NCBI GenBank assembly: GCA_948467875.1
Contig: CAOKFZ010000010.1
Span: forward strand, 1-55,459
Direction of reading: 5' to 3'
Source of the DNA: an uncultured Clostridium sp.
Lineage (GTDB): Bacteria; Bacillota; Clostridia; TANB77; CAG-508
DNA: 55,459 bases
Shown: piece after piece, positions 10,598 through 18,390 of the stretch
Layout: each line of letters opens with the position of its first letter
How positions within the stretch are numbered: the first letter of the stretch is position 1
Notes under the pieces: generated by a model
Seen by the model: only the letters and a program-made list of their open reading frames with translations
Told to the model about the DNA's origin: nothing
Databases searched by the model: none
Program-made: the position numbers and the translations under genes

Positions 10598-10921
10598 ATG
10601 AATAAATTTGGCAAATTTTTAAAAAAGGAAATTTCCCAAAATGGACTGAGTCAAAATAAATTTGCAGAGAAAATAGGTGTTTCTTCGTATTATGTAGGTC
10701 AAATGATCAAAGGAGAAAAAAGGCCACCAAGTAGAGAGTTACAAATAAAAATTGCGAACTCATTAAATTTTGATGAAGAAAAAAAAGTGAAATTTTTTAA
10801 CATGATTGCAAAAGAAAAAAAAGATATTCCAAGTGATATTTATGATGGAGTAATAAGTGATGAGGCTAAATGGGATAAAATAAGAAAAGTATTAAATAAA
10901 GGAGAAAATAATTATGATTAG
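10598..10921 (+). CDS. XRE-family regulator, probable controller of the R-M operon
   Basis: 107 residues with an N-terminal helix-turn-helix: GLSQNKFAEKIGVSSYYVGQMIKGEKRPPSRELQIKIANSL (about residues 15-56). The remainder is a short acidic helical tail. It overlaps the start of the fused restriction-methyltransferase gene by 8 bp, so the two are translationally coupled. Small XRE proteins in this position usually act as C (controller) proteins that delay restriction until DNA is methylated. The palindrome next to its promoter supports autoregulation. The controller role is inferred from position. Confidence 0.75.
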   Translation: MNKFGKFLKKEISQNGLSQNKFAEKIGVSSYYVGQMIKGEKRPPSRELQIKIANSLNFDEEKKVKFFNMIAKEKKDIPSDIYDGVISDEAKWDKIRKVLNKGENNYD

Positions 10922-12713
10922 AACTGATATGATTACTACAGTAGGCAGAAAATATTTGACAAGCAATATTGAAAATGAAGAATTTAGTTATGGAAAAGCT
11001 TTAAAATCAATAGGAAAGGATTATACGGAATATCTTTCAGAAGATGCGAGAAGAACATATAAAGACTTAGATATTAGATTTGCTAATGAAAGGCTTTCTA
11101 TTCTTATTGAAACAAAACAAAATTTATCTGGAACAGATTTAAATAATGGAATCATTCAATTGCAAAATTATATAAACTTTGAAAGAGAATTTTCTAATAA
11201 TAAGATTATAGCTATTTTAGCTAGTACAAATCAAGATAAAGTCTATGTATGGTATAATATATCTGAGAGGATTACTATAGAAAATTATCAAAAATCCGAG
11301 AAAAAATTAAAAACTTTTAAAGAGTATGAAAATATATTTTTTGGAACCAAAAATGATAAGCTAAAAATAATACAAAATACATATGATTTAAACGAGTTGC
11401 TTCATAAATATGGAATAAAAGAAAAAGTAAGAAGTCAATTTGTTGGAACATGTTTATTAGCTTTGAAAAATGGACTAGTATACAAAAATTTAAGTACCAA
11501 TCAAGTAATTGCAGGAGTAAAAGAAAACTTATCAAAATTATTAAATAATAATTTAAATAAAGCAAGAAAATTAGTACTATTAGATAATAATGTTTTGAAC
11601 TCACAAGATGTAACCGATTTAAAAAATGAACAAATGCAGGAAATATTGGAGACAATAAAAAATAACATTTTACCATTTATAAATGATGAAAGTACACAAG
11701 GACAAGATTTATTAAATTTGTTTTTTACAACTTTTAATAAATATGTTGGAAAAGCTGATAAAAATCAAGCTTTCACGCCAGATCATATAACACAATTTAT
11801 GTGTCATGTTTTAAATGTAAATAAAAATTCTAGAGTATTAGATCCATGTTGTGGAAGTGGAGCATTTTTAGTAAGAGCGATGACTGAGGCGATGGATGAT
11901 TGCGATACAAAGAAGGAAAAGGATGAAATTAAAGCTAGTCATATTTATGGTATTGAATATGAAGATGTTGCTTTTGGATTATCTACAACAAATATGTTGA
12001 TTCATGGTGATGGAAATTCAAATATTATACAAGGAAGTATGTTTGAAAAGCAAGAATGGATAAAGGATGCAAATATTGATACAGTTTTAATGAATCCACC
12101 GTACAATGCAACAAGAAAACAAAGTTTACCAGAATATGTAGCAACTTGGAATCCTAAAATTACGACAGATCCATCAAAGGGATTACATTATGTACACTAT
12201 ATTGCCAATTTATTAAAGCATGGAAGATTAGCTGTATTATTACCTATGCAATGTGCAATTGGAGCAACAGGAGATGTAAAAATGTTTAAAGAAAAAATGC
12301 TAGAGGAAAATACGTTAGATGCAGTATTTTCGTTACCATCGGATATGTTCTATCCTGGAGCAAATGCAGTTGCTTGTTGTATGATATTTAATTTAGGGAT
12401 AAGGCATGAAAAAGCGCCAATAAAGGAAACTTTTTTTGGATATTATAAAGATGATGGTTTTGAAAAAAGAAAGAATTTAGGTAGAGTTGAAAAAGAGGAT
12501 GGATTATGGAAAGTACTTGAAAAGAAATGGTTAGATTTATATATAAATAGAAAAACTGAAGTTGGATATTCAGTAACCAAACAGGTTAATGCTTCGGATG
12601 AGTGGCTAGCTGAATCTTATATGGATACAGATTATTCGAAATTAAAAGAAGAAGATTTTCAAACAGTTCTAAATCAATATTTAGGATATTTGATAAGTAA
12701 TGGGAGAATGTAA
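10914..12713 (+). CDS. Fused restriction nuclease / N6-adenine methyltransferase (BcgI-like RM subunit)
   Basis: 599 residues. The N-terminus carries a PD-(D/E)XK-type nuclease motif, D53 followed by twelve residues and then E66-T-K68. From memory this matches the E-X12-EAK spacing of the BcgI A subunit. The central and C-terminal part is a gamma-class adenine methyltransferase: SAM motif LDPCCGSGAFLVRA (about 310-323) and catalytic NPPY (about 394). The following gene supplies a specificity subunit, overlapping by one base (TAATG). Together they resemble type IIB/IIG systems in which one protein cuts and methylates and the other recognises DNA. The recognition site cannot be read from sequence. 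Confidence 0.8.
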   Translation: MIRTDMITTVGRKYLTSNIENEEFSYGKALKSIGKDYTEYLSEDARRTYKDLDIRFANERLSILIETKQNLSGTDLNNGIIQLQNYINFEREFSNNKIIAILASTNQDKVYVWYNISERITIENYQKSEKKLKTFKEYENIFFGTKNDKLKIIQNTYDLNELLHKYGIKEKVRSQFVGTCLLALKNGLVYKNLSTNQVIAGVKENLSKLLNNNLNKARKLVLLDNNVLNSQDVTDLKNEQMQEILETIKNNILPFINDESTQGQDLLNLFFTTFNKYVGKADKNQAFTPDHITQFMCHVLNVNKNSRVLDPCCGSGAFLVRAMTEAMDDCDTKKEKDEIKASHIYGIEYEDVAFGLSTTNMLIHGDGNSNIIQGSMFEKQEWIKDANIDTVLMNPPYNATRKQSLPEYVATWNPKITTDPSKGLHYVHYIANLLKHGRLAVLLPMQCAIGATGDVKMFKEKMLEENTLDAVFSLPSDMFYPGANAVACCMIFNLGIRHEKAPIKETFFGYYKDDGFEKRKNLGRVEKEDGLWKVLEKKWLDLYINRKTEVGYSVTKQVNASDEWLAESYMDTDYSKLKEEDFQTVLNQYLGYLISNGRM

Positions 12714-13654
12714 TGATTGTTGATGATTTATTTTATGTATATAGTGGTAGTAAACTTGACTATGGAAAACAAACAGAGTCAGCAAGTGGTATAAATTTTG
12801 TGTCTAGAAATTCAAATAATAATGGTGTTGTTGGAAGAGTTATATTAGAAGAAGGAATGAAGGTTTATAAAAAAGGAGATATAACTGTTCCATTAGGTGG
12901 GTCATATTTATTATCTGCTTTTGTACAAGATGAAGATTTTGTTACAGCACAAAATGTAAACGTATTAAGACCAAAAAAAGAAATGAAGGATATCGAAAAA
13001 TGGTTTTATTGTTATGCTTTAAGACTTAATAGATTTAAATTTTCGGCTTTTGGTAGAGAAGTAAATAAATATATAAAAGATATAGAACTACCTGAAGAGA
13101 TACCAAGTTGGGTGTATACAGCAAACTTAAAAGTTCATAACACAAATAATAAACCTAATAAAAATGTTCTAGATACAAGTAATTGGAAAAAATTCACAGT
13201 AGGTGATGAAAAAATGTTTAATGTTTCAGCAGGAATTTATCATTATAGTTATGAATATGAAAACGGAAATACACCATATATAACTGCTACAAATAAGAAT
13301 AATGGAATTAATGAGTTGATTAATATAGATCCAGAGTTTAAAGGAAATGTATTAACTGTAGAAAAAGTAAATGCATGCACTTTTTACCAGCCAGATTCTT
13401 TTTGTGCAACAAGTGATGTTAATATTTTAGAAGCAAATTTTAATATGAATAAGTATGTTGCTTTATTTATTGCTGCAGTAATAAATTTCAATGAAGGTTT
13501 TAGATGGAACTATGGAAGACAATGTAGAATAAATAATACAAAAAGGATGCAAATAAAATTACCAGCTAAACTTAACGAAAAGGGAGAATATGTTCCAGAT
13601 TTAGAGTATATGGAAAATTATATAAAATCTTTACCATATGGCGATAGGATATAA
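12713..13654 (+). CDS. Restriction-modification specificity (S) subunit
   Basis: 313 residues with two target-recognition-like halves. The first begins at VDDLFYVYSGSKLDYGKQTESASGINFVSRNS and the second at WKKFTVGDEKMFNVSAGIYHYSYEYENGNTPYITATNKNNG. Each has the S-subunit pattern of a short beta strand, a Ser/Asn-rich turn and a helix. YGRQCRINNTKRMQIKLPAK near the end resembles the conserved exit of recognition domains. Length fits a BcgI B-type subunit rather than a full type I HsdS (about 400 residues). The start codon overlaps the stop of the methyltransferase gene. It is the last gene of the operon, followed by a strong terminator. Confidence 0.78.
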   Translation: MIVDDLFYVYSGSKLDYGKQTESASGINFVSRNSNNNGVVGRVILEEGMKVYKKGDITVPLGGSYLLSAFVQDEDFVTAQNVNVLRPKKEMKDIEKWFYCYALRLNRFKFSAFGREVNKYIKDIELPEEIPSWVYTANLKVHNTNNKPNKNVLDTSNWKKFTVGDEKMFNVSAGIYHYSYEYENGNTPYITATNKNNGINELINIDPEFKGNVLTVEKVNACTFYQPDSFCATSDVNILEANFNMNKYVALFIAAVINFNEGFRWNYGRQCRINNTKRMQIKLPAKLNEKGEYVPDLEYMENYIKSLPYGDRI

Positions 13655-13663
13655 TAAATAATG

Positions 13664-13711
13664 AAAATAAAACTAGAAGAATTATAAAAATTTTCTAGTT
13701 TTATTTTTTTA
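13664..13711 (+). terminator. Terminator of the R-M operon
   Basis: A perfect 15-bp stem (13664-13678 with 13693-13707) is followed by T residues. Confidence 0.85.
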
Positions 13712-13859
13712 TTAATATTAAAGTAAACCCCAGGTTATACCCGGGGTAACGGAAAGCTTAAAGCTATGAGCAAAGTAACAAAAAATACCCACCTCAAACA
13801 TGATATAATATTTAAAGTTTGACGGCTGAAAATATGAATTATGAAAGGAAGTGGGACGT

Positions 13860-14469
13860 ATGAAAAATACGTATATAGATAGTTTAGCACATAGTACATG
13901 GGAATGCAAGTATCATATGGCAATCGCTTAAAAATTTGCAAAGTATTGAAGTTACAGTATTCTTATATTTTGACCAATTTTATGTTGATTTTTTAAATTG
14001 ATTGAAGCTGTAAGGATACAAAATTTAAAAATTTTTTAAGCGATTGCCATACAAGTATCATATAGTATTTGCCCCAAAATTCAGAAGAAAAGAAATATAT
14101 GGAAGATTGAAACAAGAAATCGGAGCAATATTAAGAGAGTTATGCAGAAGGAAAGAAGTAGAAATAATAGCAGCAGAAGCATGTCCAGACCATATACATA
14201 TGTTTATAAGTATACCACCGAAGTTATGTATATCAAGCTTCATAGGATATTTGAAAGGAAAAAGTACATTAATAATATTTGAGAGACATGCAAATTTAAA
14301 ATATAAATATGGAAGTAGAAGTTTTTGGTGTACAGGATATTATGTAAGTACAGTAGGAAATAACAAAACAGCAGTACAGAGATATGTAGAAAATCAATTA
14401 AAGGAAGATATGATGAGTGATCAATTAACAATAAAGGAATATAAAGACCCTTTTAAGGGTGGTAAGTAG
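13860..14469 (+). pseudogene. tnpA: IS200-family Y1 transposase TnpA, broken by a MITE
   Basis: Single-strand HUH transposase. The gene starts MKNTYIDSLAHSTWECKYH at 13860 and resumes after the MITE with YKYHIVFAPKFRRKEIYGRLKQEIG. It then shows the HUH motif (CPDHIHMFISIPP), GYLKGKSTLIIFERHANLKYKYG, and the catalytic Tyr in RYVENQLKEDM. The MITE plus duplicated target adds 145 bp, which is not a multiple of three. The first fragment stops inside the MITE (13929-13931). Removing the MITE and one copy of the 9-bp duplication restores ECKYHIVFAPKF exactly. The enzyme is therefore inactive in cis. Confidence 0.88.
13916..14051. mobile_element. 136-bp MITE with 19-bp terminal inverted repeats
   Basis: Both ends carry TATGGCAATCGCTTAAAAA as perfect inverted repeats. 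The 9-bp target CAAGTATCA is duplicated at 13907-13915 and 14052-14060. No coding sequence lies inside. It must have been mobilised in trans by a DDE transposase not present in the window. Confidence 0.9.
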
Positions 14470-14607
14470 CAAAAACGCGACTGAAAGTGGCGAAGCTGTC
14501 AAACAAAAGCCACTTAAGTGTCAGCTAGTAACAAGGCCTTATAGGCCGATAAGTAAATCCCCGGGTTTTACCCGGGGATTTTTATATATTTAAATTTATA
14601 ATTACAC

Positions 14608-14654
14608 TTGACAAAAATAAAAATATGTAGTACAATAATGTTGTACTAGTACAA
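14608..14654 (+). promoter_or_regulatory. Promoter and operator of the immR-immA pair
   Basis: TTGACA (14608-14613), 17-bp spacer, TACAAT (14631-14636). TAGTACAA (14628-14635) and TTGTACTA (14641-14648) form a perfect inverted repeat over the -10 box, with a further GTACAA at 14649-14654. This is typical of autorepression by the XRE protein. Confidence 0.8.
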
Positions 14655-14667
14655 AAGGAGATATTTT

Positions 14668-15033
14668 ATGGGAAATAATTTATTTAAAGAAAGAATTAAA
14701 AAGTTAAGAAATAATAGTAATCTAAGCATGGATGCTTTAGCAGAAAAGCTAGAAACAAAAAAAAGTACCATTAGTATGTGGGAAAACAACAATATTGTTC
14801 CTAGAGAAGAAATGCTAATAAAAATTTCTAAATTATTTAATGTATCAATAGATTATCTTTTAGGAAATGATGAAATGGAAGGAAAAGAACCAGATAATAG
14901 GAAATTAGCTTATTTACAAAGAAATCTAGAAAAAATGGATGCAGGCAGACTAGAAAAAGCTGAAACAATATTAAAAACAGTATTTGAAGATATTTTTGAA
15001 GATGAAGAAGGTGAAGATGATGATAAATTCTAA
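14668..15033 (+). CDS. XRE-family repressor, ImmR-like
   Basis: 121 residues. The N-terminal helix-turn-helix (NSNLSMDALAEKLETKKSTISMWENNNIVPREEMLIKISKLFNVSIDYLLG) has the layout of ICEBs1 ImmR and phage CI-like repressors, with an acidic C-terminal tail. The stop overlaps the start of the ImmA-like peptidase gene by 17 bp. In ICEBs1-type elements ImmR represses excision genes and the metallopeptidase relieves that block after DNA damage. Here the pair may control the element or act as an addiction module. The operator in its promoter (14628-14654) supports autoregulation. Confidence 0.8.
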   Translation: MGNNLFKERIKKLRNNSNLSMDALAEKLETKKSTISMWENNNIVPREEMLIKISKLFNVSIDYLLGNDEMEGKEPDNRKLAYLQRNLEKMDAGRLEKAETILKTVFEDIFEDEEGEDDDKF

Positions 15034-15685
15034 ACCTAATTTTCAAAAAGCATATATAAAGGCTAATGAAATATTGGTATCTTCTAGAATTATTACAGGT
15101 TTTCCGTATAGTGTTTCAAAGTTGATAAAAGAGCAATCTAATATTGTATGCAGATCTTTTGATAAAGCACATAAGTATAATGTTGATATTGAAGCGTTTG
15201 GCAGTGAGTCAGCAGTAATTATGAATTTAGAAAATAGAGATATCATTTTTTATAACCAAAATGAAATACCATCACGTGTAAAGTTTTCTATGTTGCATGA
15301 ATTTGGTCATAGAATAAATCGACATGAATTCAATATTACTAGTGGCGAAAATTATGGAATAGTTGAAGTAGAAACTAATTATTTTGCAGCACAACTTTTA
15401 ATGCCAGAACAAATACTAAAAGAGTTTCGAAAACGTGGAAAACGAATTGATAAATCTTTTCTTGTAAAAACATTTGAGGTATCTGAACAAGCTGCAAATA
15501 AACGAATAGAAAATTTAAATCAAATAACATGGGAAAGAAGTCAACTTGAAAAGGAATATGATGATGTCATAATAAATAAGTACTTACCATGGATTAACTC
15601 GATTGTTCCTAATAATATAGATTATTTATTTGTTGATGAAGAAGAAAAACAAAATGAAAGGGAACAGTGGAGATATAATTATTAG
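15017..15685 (+). CDS. ImmA/IrrE-family metallopeptidase
   Basis: 222 residues. The zinc-protease motif HEFGH is near residue 94 in FSMLHEFGHRINRHEFN, followed by ETNYFAAQLLMPEQIL, whose NxFAAxLLMP block is diagnostic of the ImmA/IrrE family. These enzymes cleave a partner XRE repressor. The C-terminal part contains a helical segment (FEVSEQAANKRIENL) usual in the family. ATG codons at 15017 and 15020 both lie after GAAGGTGAAG; I use 15017. It pairs with the XRE gene it overlaps. Confidence 0.9.
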   Translation: MMINSKPNFQKAYIKANEILVSSRIITGFPYSVSKLIKEQSNIVCRSFDKAHKYNVDIEAFGSESAVIMNLENRDIIFYNQNEIPSRVKFSMLHEFGHRINRHEFNITSGENYGIVEVETNYFAAQLLMPEQILKEFRKRGKRIDKSFLVKTFEVSEQAANKRIENLNQITWERSQLEKEYDDVIINKYLPWINSIVPNNIDYLFVDEEEKQNEREQWRYNY

Positions 15686-15700
15686 AATATAAAATTAATA

Positions 15701-15791
15701 TAAGAAGAAAAATCGCCCAATGTTAGACACTGAACGAATAAAAAAGACCTTGCTAATCTTTTATTCATTTAATTATAACAATTTCTTCTTA
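15701..15791. other. Intergenic nested inverted repeats (possible structured RNA)
   Basis: TAAGAAGAAA (15701-15710) pairs with TTTCTTCTTA (15782-15791) and encloses GAATAAAA (15736-15743) paired with TTTTATTC (15759-15766). No coding sequence is seen between 15686 and 15871. It could be a transcript end or a leader; function unknown. Confidence 0.4.
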
Positions 15792-15871
15792 AAATTACAA
15801 GAGGGCAGAAAGGAAAAATTAAAAAAACTTGTGATTTAATTTTATATAAATAAAATAAGGAGGAAATTAAA

Positions 15872-16123
15872 ATGAATAAAAAAGTTGAAGAAGCATGGAA
15901 TAATGCACATAAAATTAGAGGAAAAAATCCAGATGTATATAGAAAGGATGATTATGGAAATATCATGTATAAATCATCATATGGAAGACAAAGTGAGATG
16001 GGGTGGGAAATAGACCATAAACATCCAATATCAAAAGGAGGAACGGATAATCCAAATAATTTGCATGCTGTGCAATGGAAAGAAAATAGACAAAAGAGTG
16101 ATAAATATCCATACAAAGGGTAG
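15872..16123 (+). CDS. Small HNH endonuclease
   Basis: 83 residues. The C-terminal half is a compact HNH nuclease domain: GWEIDHKHPISKGGTDNPNNLHAVQWKENRQKSDKYP, with the catalytic His pair in IDHKHP, the structural Asn in NPNNLHAVQ, and a final NRQKSD in place of the third HNH box. The usual zinc-binding cysteines are absent. It has a good GGAGG ribosome site and lies 13 bp ahead of the next gene, so the two form an operon. HNH genes this small often belong to two-gene defence systems or act as homing-type nucleases. Confidence 0.82.
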   Translation: MNKKVEEAWNNAHKIRGKNPDVYRKDDYGNIMYKSSYGRQSEMGWEIDHKHPISKGGTDNPNNLHAVQWKENRQKSDKYPYKG

Positions 16124-16136
16124 AAAGGAGAAGAAG

Positions 16137-16982
16137 ATGGATAAGGAATTAAAAGATAAAATAGAGAAAATACAAGAAATTGTTCAATTAGATTTTGAGC
16201 ATGATAATAAATTGTTCATAGATCCATATAGAATAGATGAACAAAGAAGTGAGATTTTAAAGAAAGCAAAAGAAAAAATATTAAAATACTTTGACTTGTT
16301 CTTTTATTCAGTAGAACACAATCTGAGAGATAATGTAGAAAAAATGGGAGAACATCTACACGAAATAAATGCAACAAAGTTAGGATATTCTAGTAGAGAG
16401 AATAGACCAAAAGGAAAAGGATTCTGCCAAAGAGATTTATTAGTTATATTTGATGAAGCAATTAAAATTAAAGATTATATAGAGGACATGCCAGATATAC
16501 TTGTGCTGGCAGAAAATGTTGGACCAGATAAAGTATCTGATTTAACAACAAATATAATATATGAGGAATTACTTGAATTTACAATGGAGATAATTGCTAA
16601 GTATAACTTAAATATTGAATTAACCAATAAAAGAAAATGGATATTTGATGTTGATGAAAAAGAGTGGCAGAGAAAAGAAATACTAGTACCATGTATAGAG
16701 AATGAGGAAATACTGTTTATACCAGATAAATTGGTTTCATCATATGAGATATTTTCTTACCAAAATGTTTATAAACAGTTAGTTTATCCATTTTATAAAA
16801 CAAATACGGCAATACATGGATTGATTAGGCTATTGAAAAATGGAGAAAAAAGACCAGATTGTGGAAAAATTAAAGCTAAATATCCATTAAGAAGAGATAC
16901 TGTTAAAGAATTTAAAAAAGAACATCCAGATGAATATAAGAAGTATAAAGAAGAAATGAAAAATGATCATTGGAGACAATAA
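16137..16982 (+). CDS. Unknown protein partnered with the HNH nuclease
   Basis: 281 residues, not recognised. The start ATG follows AAAGGAGAAG. There is no signal or membrane segment. Regions that stand out are SSRENRPKGKGFCQRDLLVIFDEAIKIKDYI and LAENVGPDKVSDLTTNIIYEELLEFT near the middle; the GPDKVSDLTTNII block looks like a conserved active or binding loop. The C-terminal end (about residues 220-281) is basic with KAKYPLRRDTVKEFKKEHP. Operon position with an HNH gene, in an element rich in defence genes, suggests a nuclease or recognition partner. That is inference only. Confidence 0.55.
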   Translation: MDKELKDKIEKIQEIVQLDFEHDNKLFIDPYRIDEQRSEILKKAKEKILKYFDLFFYSVEHNLRDNVEKMGEHLHEINATKLGYSSRENRPKGKGFCQRDLLVIFDEAIKIKDYIEDMPDILVLAENVGPDKVSDLTTNIIYEELLEFTMEIIAKYNLNIELTNKRKWIFDVDEKEWQRKEILVPCIENEEILFIPDKLVSSYEIFSYQNVYKQLVYPFYKTNTAIHGLIRLLKNGEKRPDCGKIKAKYPLRRDTVKEFKKEHPDEYKKYKEEMKNDHWRQ

Positions 16983-16990
16983 AAAGTAAT

Positions 16991-17027
16991 TGAGGTGCTG
17001 ATTTTAATATTAGCATCTTAATTTTTC
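16991..17027 (+). terminator. Terminator after the HNH operon
   Basis: TGAGGTGCT... pairs with ...AGCATCTTA around an AT-rich loop and is followed by TTTTT. Confidence 0.6.
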
Positions 17028-17071
17028 ATTAAAAAGTATAGATAAATTTTAGAAGTGCAACTATTACCATA

Positions 17072-17128
17072 TTAAAGTGCAAAAATTGCACTTTAAGTAT
17101 TGATATTATACCTTATAACTGATATAAT
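17072..17128 (+). promoter_or_regulatory. Promoter and palindromic operator of the first Fic gene
   Basis: TTAAAGTGCAA (17072-17082) and TTGCACTTTAA (17086-17096) form a perfect 11-bp inverted repeat just upstream of TTGATA (17100-17105), 17-bp spacer, TATAAT (17123-17128). A half-like copy (AGAAGTGCAA) lies at 17051-17060. Confidence 0.8.
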
Positions 17129-17148
17129 ATATTTAGGAGGTATTTCTA

Positions 17149-18207
17149 ATGGGTAACAAAAAGGATTGGAATTTAGAATTATCAGAATATATTAAACAAG
17201 GTGAACCAAGTCAAGTTGAGAAAACTAAAACATGGGAAACAGCGATTGGTTTGCAAGATGTTGATGGATTAAAACCTTCAAAATACTTAATAAAAACTGC
17301 TAAAGAACATATTGAAGGCACAATAGATATTGAAGAAGTAAAAACAAGAATAGATGAATATTACGAAGTTCAAGGTAGCAGAAAAAACTTTGAAAAAGAA
17401 AATGAAGAGGCAGATAAAGTTGCAGTAAGAATAACAGAAATATTAAGTGAAAAAGCATTTAACTTTGCACCAACAGAGCTATTGAATATTCATAGAAGAT
17501 TATTTAAAGACATATTTGATGGAGCAGGAGTATATAGAGATTATAACTTCACTAAAAAAGAATGGGTATTAAATGGCGATACAGTAATATATGCACCATT
17601 TGACACTATAAAAGAAACGCTAGAATATGATTTTGAGCAAGAAAAAACCTTTTCATATAAAGCTTTAAGCTTAGATGAATCTATTAAACATCTATGCAAA
17701 TTTACATCAAATGTCTGGCAAGTACATCCATTTTGTGAAGGTAACACAAGAACAACAGCAGTATTTATGATAAAATATTTAAGAACTTTTGGATTTAATA
17801 TTAAGATGCAAGTATTTGCTGAAAATTCATGGTATTTTAGAAATTCATTAGTAAGAGCCAATTACAAAAACTTTGAAAAAAATGTATTTGAGGATACATC
17901 ATTTTTGGAAAAATTCTTTTATAACTTACTTACAAATGCTAATCATGAATTAAAAAATAGATATACACATATCGATAATATTCAAAGTGCAGATAATAAC
18001 AGGTTAAAGTGCAATAATTACACTTTAGAAGAGCAAGCAATTATAAACATATTAAAGACAAATCCAGCCACTACACAAGAAGAAATAGCAAAGCAAATTA
18101 ATAAGTCTTTGAGAACTGTAAAAACATATATGGCAGAAATGCAAGAAAAAGGGTTGATAGAAAGAATAAATGGTAAGAAGAATGGCGAATGGGTAGTGAA
18201 TGAGTAA
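17149..18207 (+). CDS. Fic-family AMP/nucleotidyl transferase with C-terminal HTH
   Basis: 352 residues. The N-terminal helices (residues 1-70, with HIEGTIDIEEVKTRIDEYY) resemble VbhA-type antitoxin domains fused to Fic. The Fic domain has the catalytic HPFCEGNTRTTAVF motif (His near 193), an intact HPFx[D/E]GNxR. The final 60 residues form a winged helix (EEQAIINILKTNPATTQEEIAKQINKSLRTVKTYMAEMQEKGLIERI). Such proteins modify target proteins with nucleotides and often regulate their own gene. The same palindrome found at the promoter recurs inside the gene just before the HTH-coding part (18004-18028). The specific target is unknown. Confidence 0.87.
   Translation: MGNKKDWNLELSEYIKQGEPSQVEKTKTWETAIGLQDVDGLKPSKYLIKTAKEHIEGTIDIEEVKTRIDEYYEVQGSRKNFEKENEEADKVAVRITEILSEKAFNFAPTELLNIHRRLFKDIFDGAGVYRDYNFTKKEWVLNGDTVIYAPFDTIKETLEYDFEQEKTFSYKALSLDESIKHLCKFTSNVWQVHPFCEGNTRTTAVFMIKYLRTFGFNIKMQVFAENSWYFRNSLVRANYKNFEKNVFEDTSFLEKFFYNLLTNANHELKNRYTHIDNIQSADNNRLKCNNYTLEEQAIINILKTNPATTQEEIAKQINKSLRTVKTYMAEMQEKGLIERINGKKNGEWVVNE
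18004..18028. promoter_or_regulatory. Second copy of the Fic-1 palindrome inside the coding region
   Basis: TTAAAGTGCAA (18004-18014), three bases, TTACACTTTAG (18018-18028). It has the same arms and the same 3-bp spacer as the promoter copy at 17072-17096, with two mismatches in the right arm. Confidence 0.65.
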
Positions 18208-18223
18208 TCTTATAATATAAAGC

Positions 18224-18275
18224 AAAAGTGTGAAAACGACTTTTAATCTAAAGAGTCAAATTTCACACTTTTTTA
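18224..18275 (+). terminator. Terminator after Fic-1
   Basis: AAAAGTGTGAAA (18224-18235) pairs with TTTCACACTTTT (18261-18272) and leads into a T-run. Confidence 0.8.
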
Positions 18276-18341
18276 TAATTTTACTACTGATAACGGAATG
18301 CAAGAATAAAAAAATTAAAAGTACATATAATATTATAAAAC

Positions 18342-18379
18342 TTGACTAAGATGCAAAAAAATTATATAATGCGTCTTAG
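18342..18379 (+). promoter_or_regulatory. Promoter and operator of the second Fic gene
   Basis: TTGACT (18342-18347), 17-bp spacer, TATAAT (18365-18370). CTAAGATGCA (18346-18355) and TGCGTCTTAG (18370-18379) form an inverted repeat with one mismatch and a 14-bp spacer, covering both promoter boxes. Confidence 0.75.
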
Positions 18380-18390
18380 GAGGAATAGAG

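Larger units (their letters stand above)
13721..14582 (+). mobile_element. IS200-like insertion sequence (IS200/IS605 family), interrupted
   Basis: A single tnpA-type frame without tnpB. The ends carry subterminal hairpins: CCCC...GGGG at 13728-13746 (left) and TCCCCGGGT/ACCCGGGGA at 14558-14578 (right). These imperfect end palindromes are what IS200-type transposases recognise. End positions are approximate because such elements make no target duplication. Confidence 0.75.
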
